This document shows positions 41,776 to 55,412 of a DNA stretch of 64,000 nt, in pieces. The notes beneath the pieces are model-generated. The model did not search any database. It saw nothing but the letters and a program-made list of their open reading frames with translations, and was not told where the DNA came from. Origin of the DNA: Sipunculus nudus (Eukaryota > Annelida > Sipuncula > Golfingiida > Sipunculidae); contig CM049316.1 of assembly GCA_026874595.1 (NCBI GenBank), positions 58,105,676-58,169,675 of the forward strand. The letters are read 5' to 3'. Each line of letters opens with the position of its first letter. The stretch's first letter is position 1. Both the position numbers and the translations under genes were made by a program.

Positions 41776-44700
41776 GAGTCTAGCGGCAAGTTCGTGCGAC
41801 AGTTAATGATTAATTTAACGCCATTTTACTGAGGGAACACCGTGTTTCTTTTCGATCTACGTAATTGACATATAAAATATTGGATTTATTGTAGAGCTTT
41901 ATTGGATAAGATCAGTCTAACCTGTTTCTAGGATACGTGCATGCCCTTTTTTAACAAATTCACCGAAGAGAAAGGTCAAATGACATCGCTATTGGTGAAG
42001 CTCGGTTATTTATTAGCCACATTAAATCACTTTGGTGCATAGTTGATTCCAGTTTTATTTTGCGGCCACATTACAGACCACAGTCGCTATTTAAATGGAA
42101 TATATAACAATATATATAATATATAAAGGATGAGTTTCTAAGGATAAAGCAATGGCATTTACGATGAAAAACAGCGGTATGAAACGGAAAGACGGTACAG
42201 GCACATCATAAGAAAAGAAACTGCCAAGTAAATAACAAAATAAAAAATAGATTTTCTATTTATTAGAAGATAAAACACATTTCATATGTTGTTTGTCACA
42301 TTCCGGGAATAATAGGCGATCTTACCTCTATCGGGAAATAAACTGCCACAGATAAGCAAGATGGATCAATAAGATAAAGGGAGCTTATGTAAGTACAATG
42401 TATGTAAAAGAGATATTTATAGTGAAATTTTCATTCCTGGTTTGTTCGTTTTTTTTTTTTTTTGTTTTTTTTTGCTAGTGGTCACGTAACCTGCTGGATA
42501 ACAAGCACGAAGTATTAAGGACCACTCGCAGTATCAGATGCCTTACGCGGCTGGTTGATATTCAATCTCTTACAAAGTACTTCATTCATTCTCATTGGCT
42601 CTGCTTGAGAATTCAGAAGGAATTTGTAAACATGACGAACATTTTAGCGTAGTTCAAGTGATTCGACGCAATAGAGAATTAACCTATACTGGAAACATAA
42701 TACCTTGTCTTTTTTAAAACCTTATACTTAATTGTAATATATTTGAAATGTGTCATACAGCACATGTTGTAAAAAAAAGTTGTCCAAACTTTAATTACCC
42801 TCCCTGCGAGGCATCCCCTCCCACCCTTGTAGATGAATTGACTCCACTGATTATATCACCATTAATGACAAAACTATTTACACATTATATAAATAAATTA
42901 CATTAACCGTCCGACCGGCGACAGCTCATATTTCACTTTTTGTGCTTCATCCTGTTTCTTATTCCGAGTATGTACGGATGGGTTATAGAGATGGATGAAG
43001 TAATTTAGATATATACTTATATATACGCCTTCGTAAAAATGTTCGTTTCTTACGTCTTGAAAATGTGTATAAGGGTTCGTAATACTTTGGAACGTTCAAC
43101 TTTCCAAAAGAAAGACATGAATCTAGTTTTGTTAACATTACAGGAATGGTCTTTTGTATTTAAAAGATTCATTAGCATTTGCGAAAATATATGTATTATG
43201 ACACACCATTCGTTCATTTTGGCTGAATATAATGCTCCCAAGCAAAACCATCTCGGTACACGTACTAACTTTCTCCACTTAACCTGTTTTATATATTAGT
43301 ATTGTTATGGATCTGTGTGTGTGTGTAGACACAGTCCATGTGTGCCTGTTACCCATTAACAAGACCGTGTAACCACAGGTTTGATCTTGCGAGATGCGCG
43401 ACAACTCCAAAACAAGAAGAAGAAACATGAAAGCAAATTACAGAGGAAACACCTGCTGGAGGCTTATAAAAAATTTTGATTTGCAATTGTTCCTTATACG
43501 GCCACAAGGTGGCGTGTGCGATGTGTTTATAATTAGAACCACTGATCGCGCCGAATGCAAGATTTTTTCCACTTGTGTACAGGAGTAAGAAAACGGTTTA
43601 TAACGAAATATTGGCAGACGCCCTGACATTTAATGGAGAAAACGTTATACTTCATGTACATTTAACATGCCTTGTATGTTTAAAGGTTTCTTGATGCGTA
43701 TAAAGAATTTGTGTATATATTAAAGCCTGATTGGACAAGGGTAAACTTATACTCCTAACGCAGGTGTTATTTGCTGCAATTGCTGAGAGCGGGCACTCGC
43801 GGGTGTGTGAATGTGAATGCAAGAGACGATGCTTTGCTCTTATTGGTCTGACTGTTATTGGTCCTGTGCCAATCGCCTGGTGACGAAACCCAGTAAACAA
43901 TGGTATAACAAGCAGTGAAAGAAGTAAGGGTATACCCACTGCTTAAGGATGTTATTATAATATTATAATGTTATTTGGCAGTTAGTTTCCAATTTATTTT
44001 TAAATTTTATTTTATGGTGTGATTTCAAGTAAAATGGCATCAAGCCTGTACGAATGTCATTGAATGCCACGCTACGTGAACAATTATTGATAAGGCACAA
44101 TGGAGTCCCGTCAATTCGATGTTTATTCCGTTACACTCCACCTGCCGTCAAAGATAGGTTATTTTTATGATTCTCCAATTCTGCACCACGTCTTGGATTA
44201 TCCCCGCCTCAGTTCTTAAAACCTGTCGTGGTAGGGGTCGGGCGTAGCTTGGTCATGAAGTTGCTGAACTTTGAAGCTTACGGCGCCCGATCCAATCCCC
44301 TGCAGGTCATGCGACGATGATATCCACGAGCCCGCCGTGACCGGTATTAATGTTTTAACAACAGACTCTAACCTTTACCCATATATTCCGACTTTCTGGT
44401 TTATTCTTCCGTCAGCATTCCTACACAATTTGAAATTCAGCATTTGTACTAACATTTTTCATTTGTTTGAGGAAAATGTCCCTTTACCTTTACTTCCGTT
44501 TTAAGGACACCTCCCTTTCAGTGACACCTCTTTTATAACTCCCTTGATGTGGTCCCGCCTCTGACATGTCTCTCATACGGAACTTATCTCTAAAGGGCTA
44601 AAAATATGGTCCCAACAATGTCCATATTTTTAATTGGGATGTTGCATACGCAATAAACCGTGTAGTTTAGAAATCGAAGCAAGCTGGTTTCAATTGGGAA

Positions 44701-45139
44701 TGTTTTAACAAAAGTTAGCTGAACTGTTGAGATTTTACTTGAACATAAGCGGGGAATTAGACTTAGGCGAAAAAGACACATAGATCTTTTTACACATACT
44801 CACACAAACACACTTACAATACATGCACGATTGTATTCACGCGTTTTTTTCTTTCAAATTCCCGCGAATTCACATCACGCATTTAAGGACAAAATGGTCT
44901 GAGTTATTTTCTTTTAGACATCTAAAATTAGCTTTGATATATTTGAAATAATCGAACATTTTTGTAATACATAAAAGAACGCCTTATTGCATGGTTATCG
45001 CATGCTTTTATGGCTACAAACGTGTCGCGTTGTTTCAACTTACTCGTAACTTCGTGTGACAATATAGATACCAAGAAAATCAGGCGTAAAGGTATTTAAA
45101 CATGTGTATACTAACATGTTGTGATTGGTTTATTATTTA
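41776..45139. other. Intergenic
   Basis: No gene recognised. A weak tRNA-like stretch at about 44230-44300 is too diverged to call. Remaining short open frames are not supported. Confidence 0.45.
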
Positions 45140-45560
45140 CCAGGTTAAAAATTCGCGATTTTTACTTCTTTCGTGTTTCGAGAGGGTTTCGTTTTTCGCG
45201 ATCTATTTTACAATAACTCGCACAATGTACATAATCATTATGATATCAGTTACCTAATATACACACAAAATTTTACAAATTGTACGAGATTCCTAGGGTG
45301 CATCAAACAGCAATTGTAGGAAATATATAAATAAATTCAGATTATTTCCTGATCAATATTTTAAAAACAAGTAACATAATTTATATGCTTATATTTAAGC
45401 TACCGGAACAATATACGTGCGATCCCATTGGGGCTATATAATAAATTACTGTACGCCAGTGGAGATGTGGCGTTTTATTTGAGGAGGTTTTATTTTCGCA
45501 ATTATTTACCCTTCGCAAATATCGCGAATTTGAAACCAATGCGAACTAATAGACAGCCAC
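45140..45560. repeat. TTCGCG-rich dispersed repeat, copy 2
   Basis: Starts AAAATTCGCGATTTTTAC and TTTCGTGTTTCGAGAGGG, then TTTTTCGCGATCTATT; ends TTTTCGCAATTATTTACCC, CGCAAATATCGCGAATTTG, AGACAGCCACGC. Block order matches 29840-30250. Confidence 0.45.
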
Positions 45561-46479
45561 GCTATCTTGTGATGAAGCGCTACTTGGCATATTCAAGTGA
45601 AAACACTTCAGGTATATCTCACGTTCAAAGAAAAACCGGTAACACAGCCCCAGGCGGCGATCTAGTCTCCTTGCAGCAAGTCCATTTGGTGAAAAGGAAC
45701 TGAAGTGAAACAAAGGAAACCTATACTGAGTCAAGTAAAAAGAGTCTTATACAAAAGAGGCCTCAGCTGATAATTTGTTAGCTAATGCAGGCAGTGATAA
45801 AGGAAGCTTTTATCTGGTGCTGGTTAGTTTAAACCTTGCTGGTTATTTTTAATATAGCACGTGAATGAAGTCTCTGGAGGGCATGTTTATGATGCATTTC
45901 TAAATGCTAAAAGCTAATATATACATAAACTGATGCATAATTCATATATGGCTATATGTATTAACTGTCAATGTGTACACATCTCAATCACTCCCTTTCT
46001 CTTTCTTTCAGACACACGACACACATATAACTTCAGAGATCATGGCATTTAGTTTACATATCACATTTTCAAAACCATTGTCTCAACTAAAAAAAAAGAG
46101 GTTAACAATACCTATAGTGGCATGTCACGTTACCTGTAACATGCACCGATCCTATGACATAAAAAATGAATGTTTTCGCCATAACCTTTTAAAAGAAATA
46201 CAAACATAAAATTGCATTTTCCGATTTGTCTCTATGCTAGATTACTACTAAAATAAAATATAAATATTTCCCATTGAAGAAAAATCACAGCATTAGTACA
46301 TCAAAGAAATAAGTCAGTCAATGTAATTGAAGTATTACAGCTATGATATGACAATAAATTAATATGGGTGTTTTAGAATTCAGTCATTCATTTTAAGCAC
46401 TGATTATTTTATTTAAGAATATCATCGCTTGAAGTATTCTTCACTACGAGTTAGGCGTTATTAAACATATGCTTCTTGT

Positions 46480-47690
46480 TGTAGGACCGAGAGGATCAAA
46501 TTTGACCCCCTAGCGGTCACTGACTATCTCAAACAGACCAGTATTTGTATGACAGTTGCGCTGAAAGTGACCTTTACATTTTATTTTCATCGAGTATCTT
46601 TCAAGGATTTCGATACCGTATCGATAATGCCGTAAACCACTTAAATGACACAGTCTTTCAACAAGTGGCCCATGGGCCATGACGGTCATCTGAATTTGTA
46701 ATGTATTATAAAAATTACTGTCTGGATGCTCAAAATCATTTGTTTCGGTCTGTAGATCGCAAAATGGCCTAACAGATACGATTTGTGCCCATCTGACATT
46801 CAAAGTGTTCAAAATCATGTTTTTAGCCAGTAGGTCGCACAATATAAGTCACCATGACCAAATTCAAGTTTTCATAGGAGATTTACCTAGAACCTCCTGG
46901 ATGTTGCATTAGAAGATTCTAGGCCAAACAGATACGAAAAGTGCACATCTGACATTCTCATCTTTTTTCCTATAGGTCGCAGAATTTAAGTTAAAATGAC
47001 CTAATTTCATGTTTACAAGGACATTTATCCAGGACCTTCCAGAATGTTACGTCAGAAGATTCTAGGCCAAATGGATACATATAGTGCCTCGTCTGACTGT
47101 GTGGGTGCTTAAAATCATGATTTGGCCAGTAAGTCGCAGACTATAGGTCAATGCGTTCGAAGATTCTAGACCTAACAGATACGTATTGTGCCCATCTTTA
47201 ATTCAGGGCGCTCAAATAACTTCTTTAACCTTAAGGTCGCACAATATAGGTTACCTTGACCTTATTTCAGGTTTCCAAGGATATTTGCCTATAACCCCCC
47301 TGAATGTTACATTAGAAGATTCTTGGCCCAATTTGGCCCCATCCTACTGAATGAGTGCTCATATGCGATTTTTTTCCTGTAGTTCGCAGAGTATAGGTCA
47401 CGGTGACCTAATTTCATGTTTCAAAGGACATTTGCCCAGGACCTCCCAGAATGTTATGTTAGAAAGTCCTAGGCTTATTCGATACAATTTGTGCCCATAT
47501 GACTGTCTGGGTGCTCACAGTCATCTGAGTCGGCCAGTTGGTGGCAAAAGTTAGGTCACCATGACCTAATTTCAAGTTTTGAAGGAGATTTGCCTAGGAC
47601 CTCCCTGGATGTTCAGTTGGAAGTTTCTAGGTCTAACGGTTACGATTAATTCCCTGTTAACGGACGGCAGGACGGCACTACAGCCGGACG
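46480..47690. repeat. Satellite array of ~145-bp units with ERE-like palindromes
   Basis: TAGGTCGCA-type markers recur at about 46832, 46974, 47122, 47234, 47381 and 47540 (spacing mostly 142-159). Each unit also has GACCTCCCAGAATGTTA, AGAAGATTCTAGGCC and a TGCCCATCTGACT segment. Five units carry AGGTCAnnnTGACCT or a near match: 46846, 46988, 47248, 47395 and 47553. The units are diverged, so the array is old. Confidence 0.9.
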
Positions 47691-47699
47691 ACCGGACGG

Positions 47700-48714
47700 A
47701 AGACGGAGATAAATTACAGTCAGCTGAGTTGAATCTAATTTGATTGTTCAAACGTTTAGTAGGACTTTAGTTTCAGTTTTCTTTCTTTTGAAAGCCTTGA
47801 TATATAGATATAGGAATCGGTTGTATTTGATTGAGTAAATTCAGTCCAACACGTACATCACGCTGTAAGGTCAAGGTAATGGCCGGGTTGTTTACACATA
47901 TTCGTTGCACAAGGTTATGTTTTAATACTTTTTTGTGGCCTGTCTTTGAACGTCTTTCTTCTATCTCTGACAGAGACTTCTTTCAATGTGCATACATAAA
48001 CGTTTGTGATCGATTATGGATAAATGTAATCGATTTAATCGATTATGAAAGAAAACGACCAATCATCGATATAATCGATCAGTTGGCACACCATAAATAT
48101 GTGTGTGTGTATATTTGTGTGTGTGTGTGTAGGTCCCATCACATCGGAGCTATATCAGCCATATTCGAAATAAAACACTGAAAACAACACCACGAAAACA
48201 AAACTGTTCAGAAATCTTGGCGGACGTCAGCGTTTAAGTTCAAAGGACTAGAAAAAGGTGGAGTAGATTAGATCAGCGTGATAGAATGAGAAGAGACTGG
48301 TCCGGTGCATGCTTACGAAGCCAGTTAGTCCAACTGTGCTGGAAGATGCAAAGCTGCCGCAGGGCCTGTCTTCTTTATCAGACTCTTGAAGTAAAAGAAT
48401 ACTGATCGGCGGATCCTTCAGTGATGTGATAAACAGACTATTGAGGTTAATCAGGGTTTCTTTACAATGGAGGAGGGATAATTTCCGAGTTTCCTTAAAG
48501 TCCTCGATCATAATTTACACTTGCGGCCACGTTTCAACAATGGTATTTGCACTCCATTGAGTTGTTTGGAAGAGCTGAATTGAGTAGTCCTGATCGTTTA
48601 AATTATTTTACCTTCATACTCGTGTATCAATTGGGCCTATAATTGTTCTCTATCGTGGTTAAGATGGAAGAGATAAAAGTAACATGAGTAATCTTTTTTT
48701 TAAATATTTTTTTG
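47700..48714. other. Intergenic with ATCGAT cluster
   Basis: Contains five ATCGAT sites at 48009, 48029, 48038, 48065 and 48074 and a short GT repeat near 48100-48130. No gene seen. Confidence 0.6.
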
Positions 48715-49075
48715 TTGGAGGTAACCGCCTCCATTTTTTAATGCTAGCTTAACTAATTATATGTACATCTGCAGATTTCCATTCCAGTTTCGGACTACTT
48801 GACAGGGCAGTATCACACGCTTCATTTGATATCCTGGCGTAAACCAGGCCCGGTAACTACTGCATCTGCGGGCCCTGGGTTGGTAATCATACCACCGAGG
48901 ACCCCCGAAAGGCGCACTCGTTTGTGAGTGAAACACGACCTCCCATTAAGCCTGCAGAGCGCTAACCCTGGGTGGGGGCCGACCGTGAATAACCTCACCG
49001 CCTCGGCTGAGGTTCGAACTCACGTCTCCCGGCTTTGAGTCCTGCGGTCTTCCCCTGAGCCACAGAAGCCGGTCA
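48715..49075 (-). mobile_element. tRNA-derived SINE
   Basis: On the - strand the head reads GGCTTCTGTGGCTCAGGGG (A box) and GTGAGTTCGAACCTC (B box), followed by a body with GGTTATTCACGGTC and ending near GAGGCGGTTACCTCC. A sister copy is at 28230-28700. The tRNA-like part is intact enough to be a pol III promoter. Confidence 0.8.
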
Positions 49076-52000
49076 ACATGAGTAATCTTGTTGATCTAAT
49101 ATTGTTCTTATAAAATTATACATGCGCCTCTATGGTAGTCTCCCTAATGCTTTAAATGATTATTTCATTGTGATATTCGCAGAAACTAGGCAACCTTATC
49201 GCAGTCAATAGAGCCATTTATGCTCTTGTTTTGAAGGGAAAACAAATTATGCAAAGGGAATTTTAGTACCCCAAGAGCGGAGCCATAATTATGGAAAAGT
49301 AGGAAAGAGAAAAAAGAGAAAACCTTGAAAAGACCCTCGAATACGGAAGGCGGGCATAGGCCGAAAATGTTGGTTTGAAGCACTTGTTAGGGCTCCAGGC
49401 TCGCATTTCAGAACTTTCATACTCCGTTACTTTTCAAGAATTAACGCTAAACAAGTATATCGCGATGATACTACAAATATTTTATAATTACTAGTGTAAC
49501 ACATCACATGAAATATTAATAAAAGCATCGTCCTCTTAAATAGCGCCACTATTTTCCTCCGACATATGAGAGTGTACCGAGATGTCAGAGTGCCATGCTC
49601 AGTAATGACGCGAACCGCCCTGTTAAGCTCTATTCGTGAGGATGCAAATATTTTCGTCATTTTTGACAACGCCTCATGGCCTACAAGTACGGCGTCTATT
49701 ATAAACAAACCAGACCAGTCTTTAGAAATGAATGTTTACATTCAAACATCACCTATCATGTGCGAGAAATATATTCCGTTACACCAATGCATAATTGTAA
49801 ATCCCCATGCATGTTTGTTGAATTTCTAACCGCATGATAACAAACATGTCTCGAACGGTTTAATGGTTAACTTGTACGCAACACGGGAAACAGGTTAACA
49901 TGAGTTAACATGTATTACTTCGTTTTAGTTCATCATTCCTAACCCAACTTATGATTACCGACAGTTAATCTAGATATTGATGCAATAGAATGGATGGGCG
50001 TTGCAGCGCAGTTCCCCGTTTGACTTTTGTCACGACTCATGCAGATTTACAAGTCCAATATATGTGCTTACTGAGTACAATGTATTCACGGCTACCATTT
50101 AATCTACCTCTGTCTGTATCGGAGACTGCTGCAGCACGTCCTTTTGGTTTTTTTTAAGAATATATGCTAATCAAATTTCTTTAGAGCAGACCTAAAATGT
50201 AGTAAGCTGAGAGTTATCCTGTATGCAAGGGAACCAGAAATGTTTACCAAGCCTTGTCTGTGTGATGGATTACGTTCTGATATGAAGAGAGGGGTTTTTA
50301 TAAAGAATCGTGAAAGAATCCCTTGAGCAGCAAATTATAGGCACCAAAAATGATAACAAACTCGGTCTGCCCTTTGGGCGTCAAAAATCTACACCATACA
50401 TCAAGAAAATTACCAAAATGAACAACTCATTTAGTGGGGGTTGTGATGGCTTTAGCGGGAAGCGCTAGATGTGGTCGCGACCAAACGCCACGGGCAACTT
50501 TGATGCCGAAGTGTTTTATCAATATTTCAACACGCGGGCCATTGTCTGCCTGTGACCCCAGTGACATTGGACCAGCACAGGCAAGTGAAAATCTCAAGCA
50601 AACCTGACAGGCATGTCCAAAAACAAGTGTGGAGGACAACAAGGGATTTGAGCAGGCGACTCGTCCACTTTGGTATTCATGAACCCCCTGACGGTCTACC
50701 AATACGTAAGTGGGCTTTCTCTCAAGTCTAACACATAACCCAGAAAGAAGTAAAAAATTCGAATTCCCTTTTGGTTTACAAACAGAAGCAAGGTGCCTGC
50801 CCTCTCGTGCGGAATCTAGAACTCAGTTGTAATTTAATTTTCAAGTGACTTTACGATACTCTTTACTCGGGCTTGCTCCAATTTTGAGAAAACGCTTTTA
50901 CTTTTTAAAGTGACTGCAAGTATATCATACTATGTAGTTACATTATTAATGCCTTTTGTACAAGACGTTGACATAATGATATTTTTAGTTTTCCTTTTTT
51001 GGAGAAAACACATTTACGTAGAAAACATGTATCTTATATAAACCTATTAAAGTGACTGCAATGTATCATACCATGTATGTATAAACATTATTATTTATTT
51101 TCATAGATGGGTTTGACATTGAGTTTTCCTTTGACATTTGTAATTTACAAGTTTTATAAAATAATCCGGTTGATTATTATGAATAGTTTTATAAATAGCA
51201 AAATAAAATGGCAAAAAACACATACTTTCATAATCAAACAAAAAGTTGGTTTTTAAATAATTTAGATCTTATAAAGTAGAGAAACCTGGTCTTGTACTCT
51301 CTGTGTATATATTGAAGAAATTTTCATTAATATTTTCGTATGATATCTAAAAAATTTGAAACATTTGAATTCTATAAAGTGCGCCATTTTTTATATAACA
51401 CAAGATCAAGCAAATATTTAGCGGAACCACATTAGAATATTTAAGAAAGATACTACGACCTTTCTTTCTTGATCTAAAATAATTTTAAATTTCTTTAATG
51501 AAACAACATTTAAATTTACATTTTTAGGGAGAAAGAAAGATAATAAAACATGCTTTTATGATATCGTCATGTAGTTTAATATTATATCAATAAAAAGCGG
51601 GTAATCTTATTTTAAATAGCGCATATTTTTTAGCTTTTTATACCCCTTTAGATATATGATTTCGCATCTTTTATTACTTTCATTGTAGTTACATATTAGC
51701 AATATTTTGCCAAACTCAATTATACAGGAAGAATTATATACGTCTAATCAACCTGAAGGAAATCAAAACCATGAAATGCAATGTATCAAACATATTAGAA
51801 GTGTTTCCGAGAGGTCGACTATATTAACTGTGATGTCGCAGTCGTTATTAGTTACATGCATTAAAATTCATGTATGACAAAGTTTGAGTAGATATAATGT
51901 CCTTTAAGGGTATCCAGGAAATCACTTAAAGACTGTGAAGGTTTTAGAGTTTGTTAATTGGCGCTTGACCTGAACTGTTTCATCATGGCCGGCGTGATCA

Positions 52001-55000
52001 GTCCTCCCTCAGTAAAAAAAAAACAGTTCACCTTCGGTCCCAGTACTACATAAACGCTTAATTTCTGGGACAGGATAAGATTATTACAGATATAACGGAC
52101 ATATTGGTTTTAAACTTTCACGAAATGGATGTTCTTTGGTGATAAAATCTTGATGCCGTGGAGGCCGGACAAGTTATGTTGAGAAGTGCCAAGAATGCAG
52201 CCCTGTTCAGTCAAATAAAACCACCGGAGTCGCCCATATATCGTTGATTTGACGGTGTAATTGACCCCAATATTGCAATCAAATAACTTGAGAAAAATAT
52301 GGATAGATCCCGAGTCACTGTTAGGTATCACTACAGATACCGTGGATCTGGTCGTAATAAAATCTTACAAGTATGCCATACGTCACAGACAGTGCGCTTA
52401 TCATTGCCACATCGTCATCAGAGAGGCCAGGCTTCTTAAACTAGAAGCCGCGAGGGAATATTAATACTGGAAACAATGTCAAGCGTTCATCGATTTGGGA
52501 AGTGAGCCATTAGCCATTTCCCGCCAGACCGAAACGCCTGCCGAGTGCGGTATGCCGTCTGCTCAGTTTTTACCCGCGCAGCTTCGGCCAATGTACGGCA
52601 AGCTTACCGCCAACTGACAGGTTCGGAAACGTTACTATAGCGTTCTACAACTCTTGCTCTAGCTTCTAAGGTACCTGGATTTTCCGAGAGATAATCTCAA
52701 CACGAATAGGTGTGAGTTTAACCATTACTCTGCACCGTGGAGAGAGATGCCATCTGTGTGCCGTGTTGTCGTACTATGAAAAATTGTTCAACGCACAGTG
52801 AAATCACGCAGTGTTTGATCAATATGACATATACGTTGTATAACCCTGTGCTTGCGTTAGTGATGTGAATGAGCATCTTGAAATATTGACACTCTCGATA
52901 TCAATATTTGAATATGAACACAACGTGAAATCAACAATTGCGCCTTACGCCTGCGATGCTGGACAATGGGATGTACCTACAGTCATGAAACAAGGTAAGT
53001 TATACGATTTATTGTTCATGGGGAAAGAAATCGATTCGTTAACGATATAACGATAATAATGCACTAAAAAGTTGATGGTCCTCATTCCCCGCCTAATTGT
53101 AAAGTGTGCAGCTGGCTGACAAGCCTATGTGTACATTGATGTACTTTCTTAAAGTTTAACAATCTTGAATAGATACCTCGTTTGGATATTTGGATATCGT
53201 ACACAGTGTGAGAATAAACTTTTCTTTTAGAACTGAAGTAATATTGTATCGTGAAAGCAAGTTTGATATCGAGCTATTATCAGCTGTATATGATACATGC
53301 TAAATTTAAACTTCATATATAATATTTTATACCAGCTACACTAATATGCCTTTAGGGATAATGTCTCAGAATTTTAAAATTTATTGAAGCATCCACATTA
53401 AAAATAAGTGCTTATTATACCTTGCATTTGACGTGATCAAAACAAACGTTGGCTTTTCAACTTATGTTGAATTAATATTGAAACAGTACATTGTGTAAAG
53501 AAAAGGGTTTTCTGCTCTGTTGCTTCTTTCTACATTGTGAACTATTTTGCTGTGTGCAATATCGGCTTGAATACAAAACATTATCAAACTTGCAATTTAG
53601 ATTAATGTGTAATCAAGATGCATGTAATAAACCATAATCATATGCAAACCAAGATGTCGGACATCTTTCTGCTCTGTAGGGCTACTCACCTGTCAACAAC
53701 CTCATCCTATGTCACCTCCAGTACCAAGCTGACCGCTAATAACAATCAGTAGCTCTATTTTTTATGAAATAGCCGTACGATAAATCTTTAGAATTATTTT
53801 TATGGTGAGGCCGGATACCTTCAAAGTGTATTGAATTGTTCCTTTGGTGTTTTCCTCACTTTCAAAAAATTTTCAACAAAATCTGCTCATAACTTTTGCG
53901 TAAATTTGCTGACAGACAAAACAAGGGTTAAGTATAATATATCTCGCCACCTAGCGGAGGTTAAGCAAGAATATGAAAGGAATATAATTACAATAGGAGG
54001 CAGAGCATGCACTGTGTAAAGACTTGAACAAAGAACAAAAGTTATAGCAATGTTCTCAATGTCCGGTCAATATCTTACTAACACTTATTCTTATATGACA
54101 CTTATACAAAAGTCACAGCCCTTCAAAGTCATATTAACCATGCATATATTACTATATTCTTGAAAGTTTCATAATCATTTGTGTATGATTTACGTCACAA
54201 AACTACCGTGTCTTCCACATTATAGTTACGCGGGGTAGAAGTGTGGAAAAACAAGATGATTTCAGTTTTTTTCCCAATATGATGTTGTTATATTTAATCA
54301 TATCAGAGTATACTTCCATAGACACAGATTCTAAGGTCATATATATTCAAATGTTATATCCGGTTTGTTTTTTTACAACATTAACCTTTAAATCATGTAT
54401 AGAGACAAGATGATGAACTGTTGCTGGTGATTTTTGTTTTCCATAAAGGTAAATATGTATTAAACGTCTTAGTCTGGTAAAAAATATTAAAATGTCTACA
54501 TTTTGTACATTGACCGGAAGAACATGTCGTCAGCTTATTTTTGAAGTGCCCCGTATACCTTTATGCTTTTATTATTTCAATAATAATAATAATAATATAC
54601 TCTATAGGACCTGGATACCAACAAGGTAAAAGTTCCCTTTAGGAAAAACGAAACCTGGCAGTCAAAAAAACTCATACGGCTTTAAACATATTTTGCCATC
54701 CGTATGATGAAATTACCTTAATATAAATATAAACCACCTTAAAAATAAATCTAGCTATGTCACGAGTTAAATTTTACCCTGACTTAAAAGAATCGGAGAA
54801 TTTTGTCTCGCAAGTTCAAGCTGTCGTTGTGTTGTTTTGCTGTTTGCCGAAAGTTGTATGTGCCGTCTGTAAATCATTAAAACATATCAGCAGTTATCAC
54901 AATTATATCTACAGTCTTAGTGCCACCTGTTAAAAGAAGCCGCTGCAGTTGAACCATAACGGTTATAGAGGGGTACATATAGGGGTGAGCATATAAAACT

Positions 55001-55330
55001 GAGTCGCTATGTTCCTGTACACTTCCAAGGGGAGAACCAAAAATATATAAATAGTTGAACGATAGGTCCGTGGCATATGTCAATCACTTAATGTTTTTGA
55101 AGTATTAACGCAGGGGCGAATTTAGAGGGGACACAGAGAGCGCAACCCTTCAATTTCGAAAAAGTATGGAAAATAGAATGATATAATCTTTAAACTGAAA
55201 TTAAGCACCGCCTGATTTTGTGTCTACTTTCCTGAACCTGCAGGCGAGAGTTATGAAAAAAATCTGCTAGCACTTCAGGGACACTAGTTTACCTGCGCCA
55301 CAGGGTTCAGCACCCTCTTTTTCAAGCACC
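49076..55330. other. Intergenic, AT-rich
   Basis: 6 kb with no supported gene. A possible small exon with a good donor (MKQ|GTAAGT, 52985-52994) is noted under findings. Open frames such as 50427-50702 (-) have no recognisable features. Confidence 0.45.
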
Positions 55331-55334
55331 AGTA

Positions 55335-55412
55335 TCCGCCCCGACTGGCGGGATTCGAACAGGGAACCTTCTCCGAAGTGGTCCAACAATGTACCCACTA
55401 GGCTCCGTCTTA
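55335..55412 (-). repeat. tRNA-like sequence (SINE head or tRNA pseudogene)
   Basis: The - strand reads GGAGCCTAGTGGGTACATTG and, after a spacer, CCTGTTCGAATCCCGCC, an almost perfect B box with pairing T arm. The A box is weak, and no SINE body from the other families follows. Confidence 0.5.

Noticed and set aside
44230-44300. tRNA-like SINE head
   Set aside because: The A-box-like TAGCTTGGT and a poor B box are not enough, and no SINE body was recognised.
46480-47690. CRISPR-like array
   Set aside because: This is eukaryotic DNA and the whole unit repeats with divergence; there are no constant repeats with variable spacers.
50427-50702. 91-codon open frame on the - strand
   Set aside because: No motif, signal peptide or family resemblance, and no neighbouring exons.
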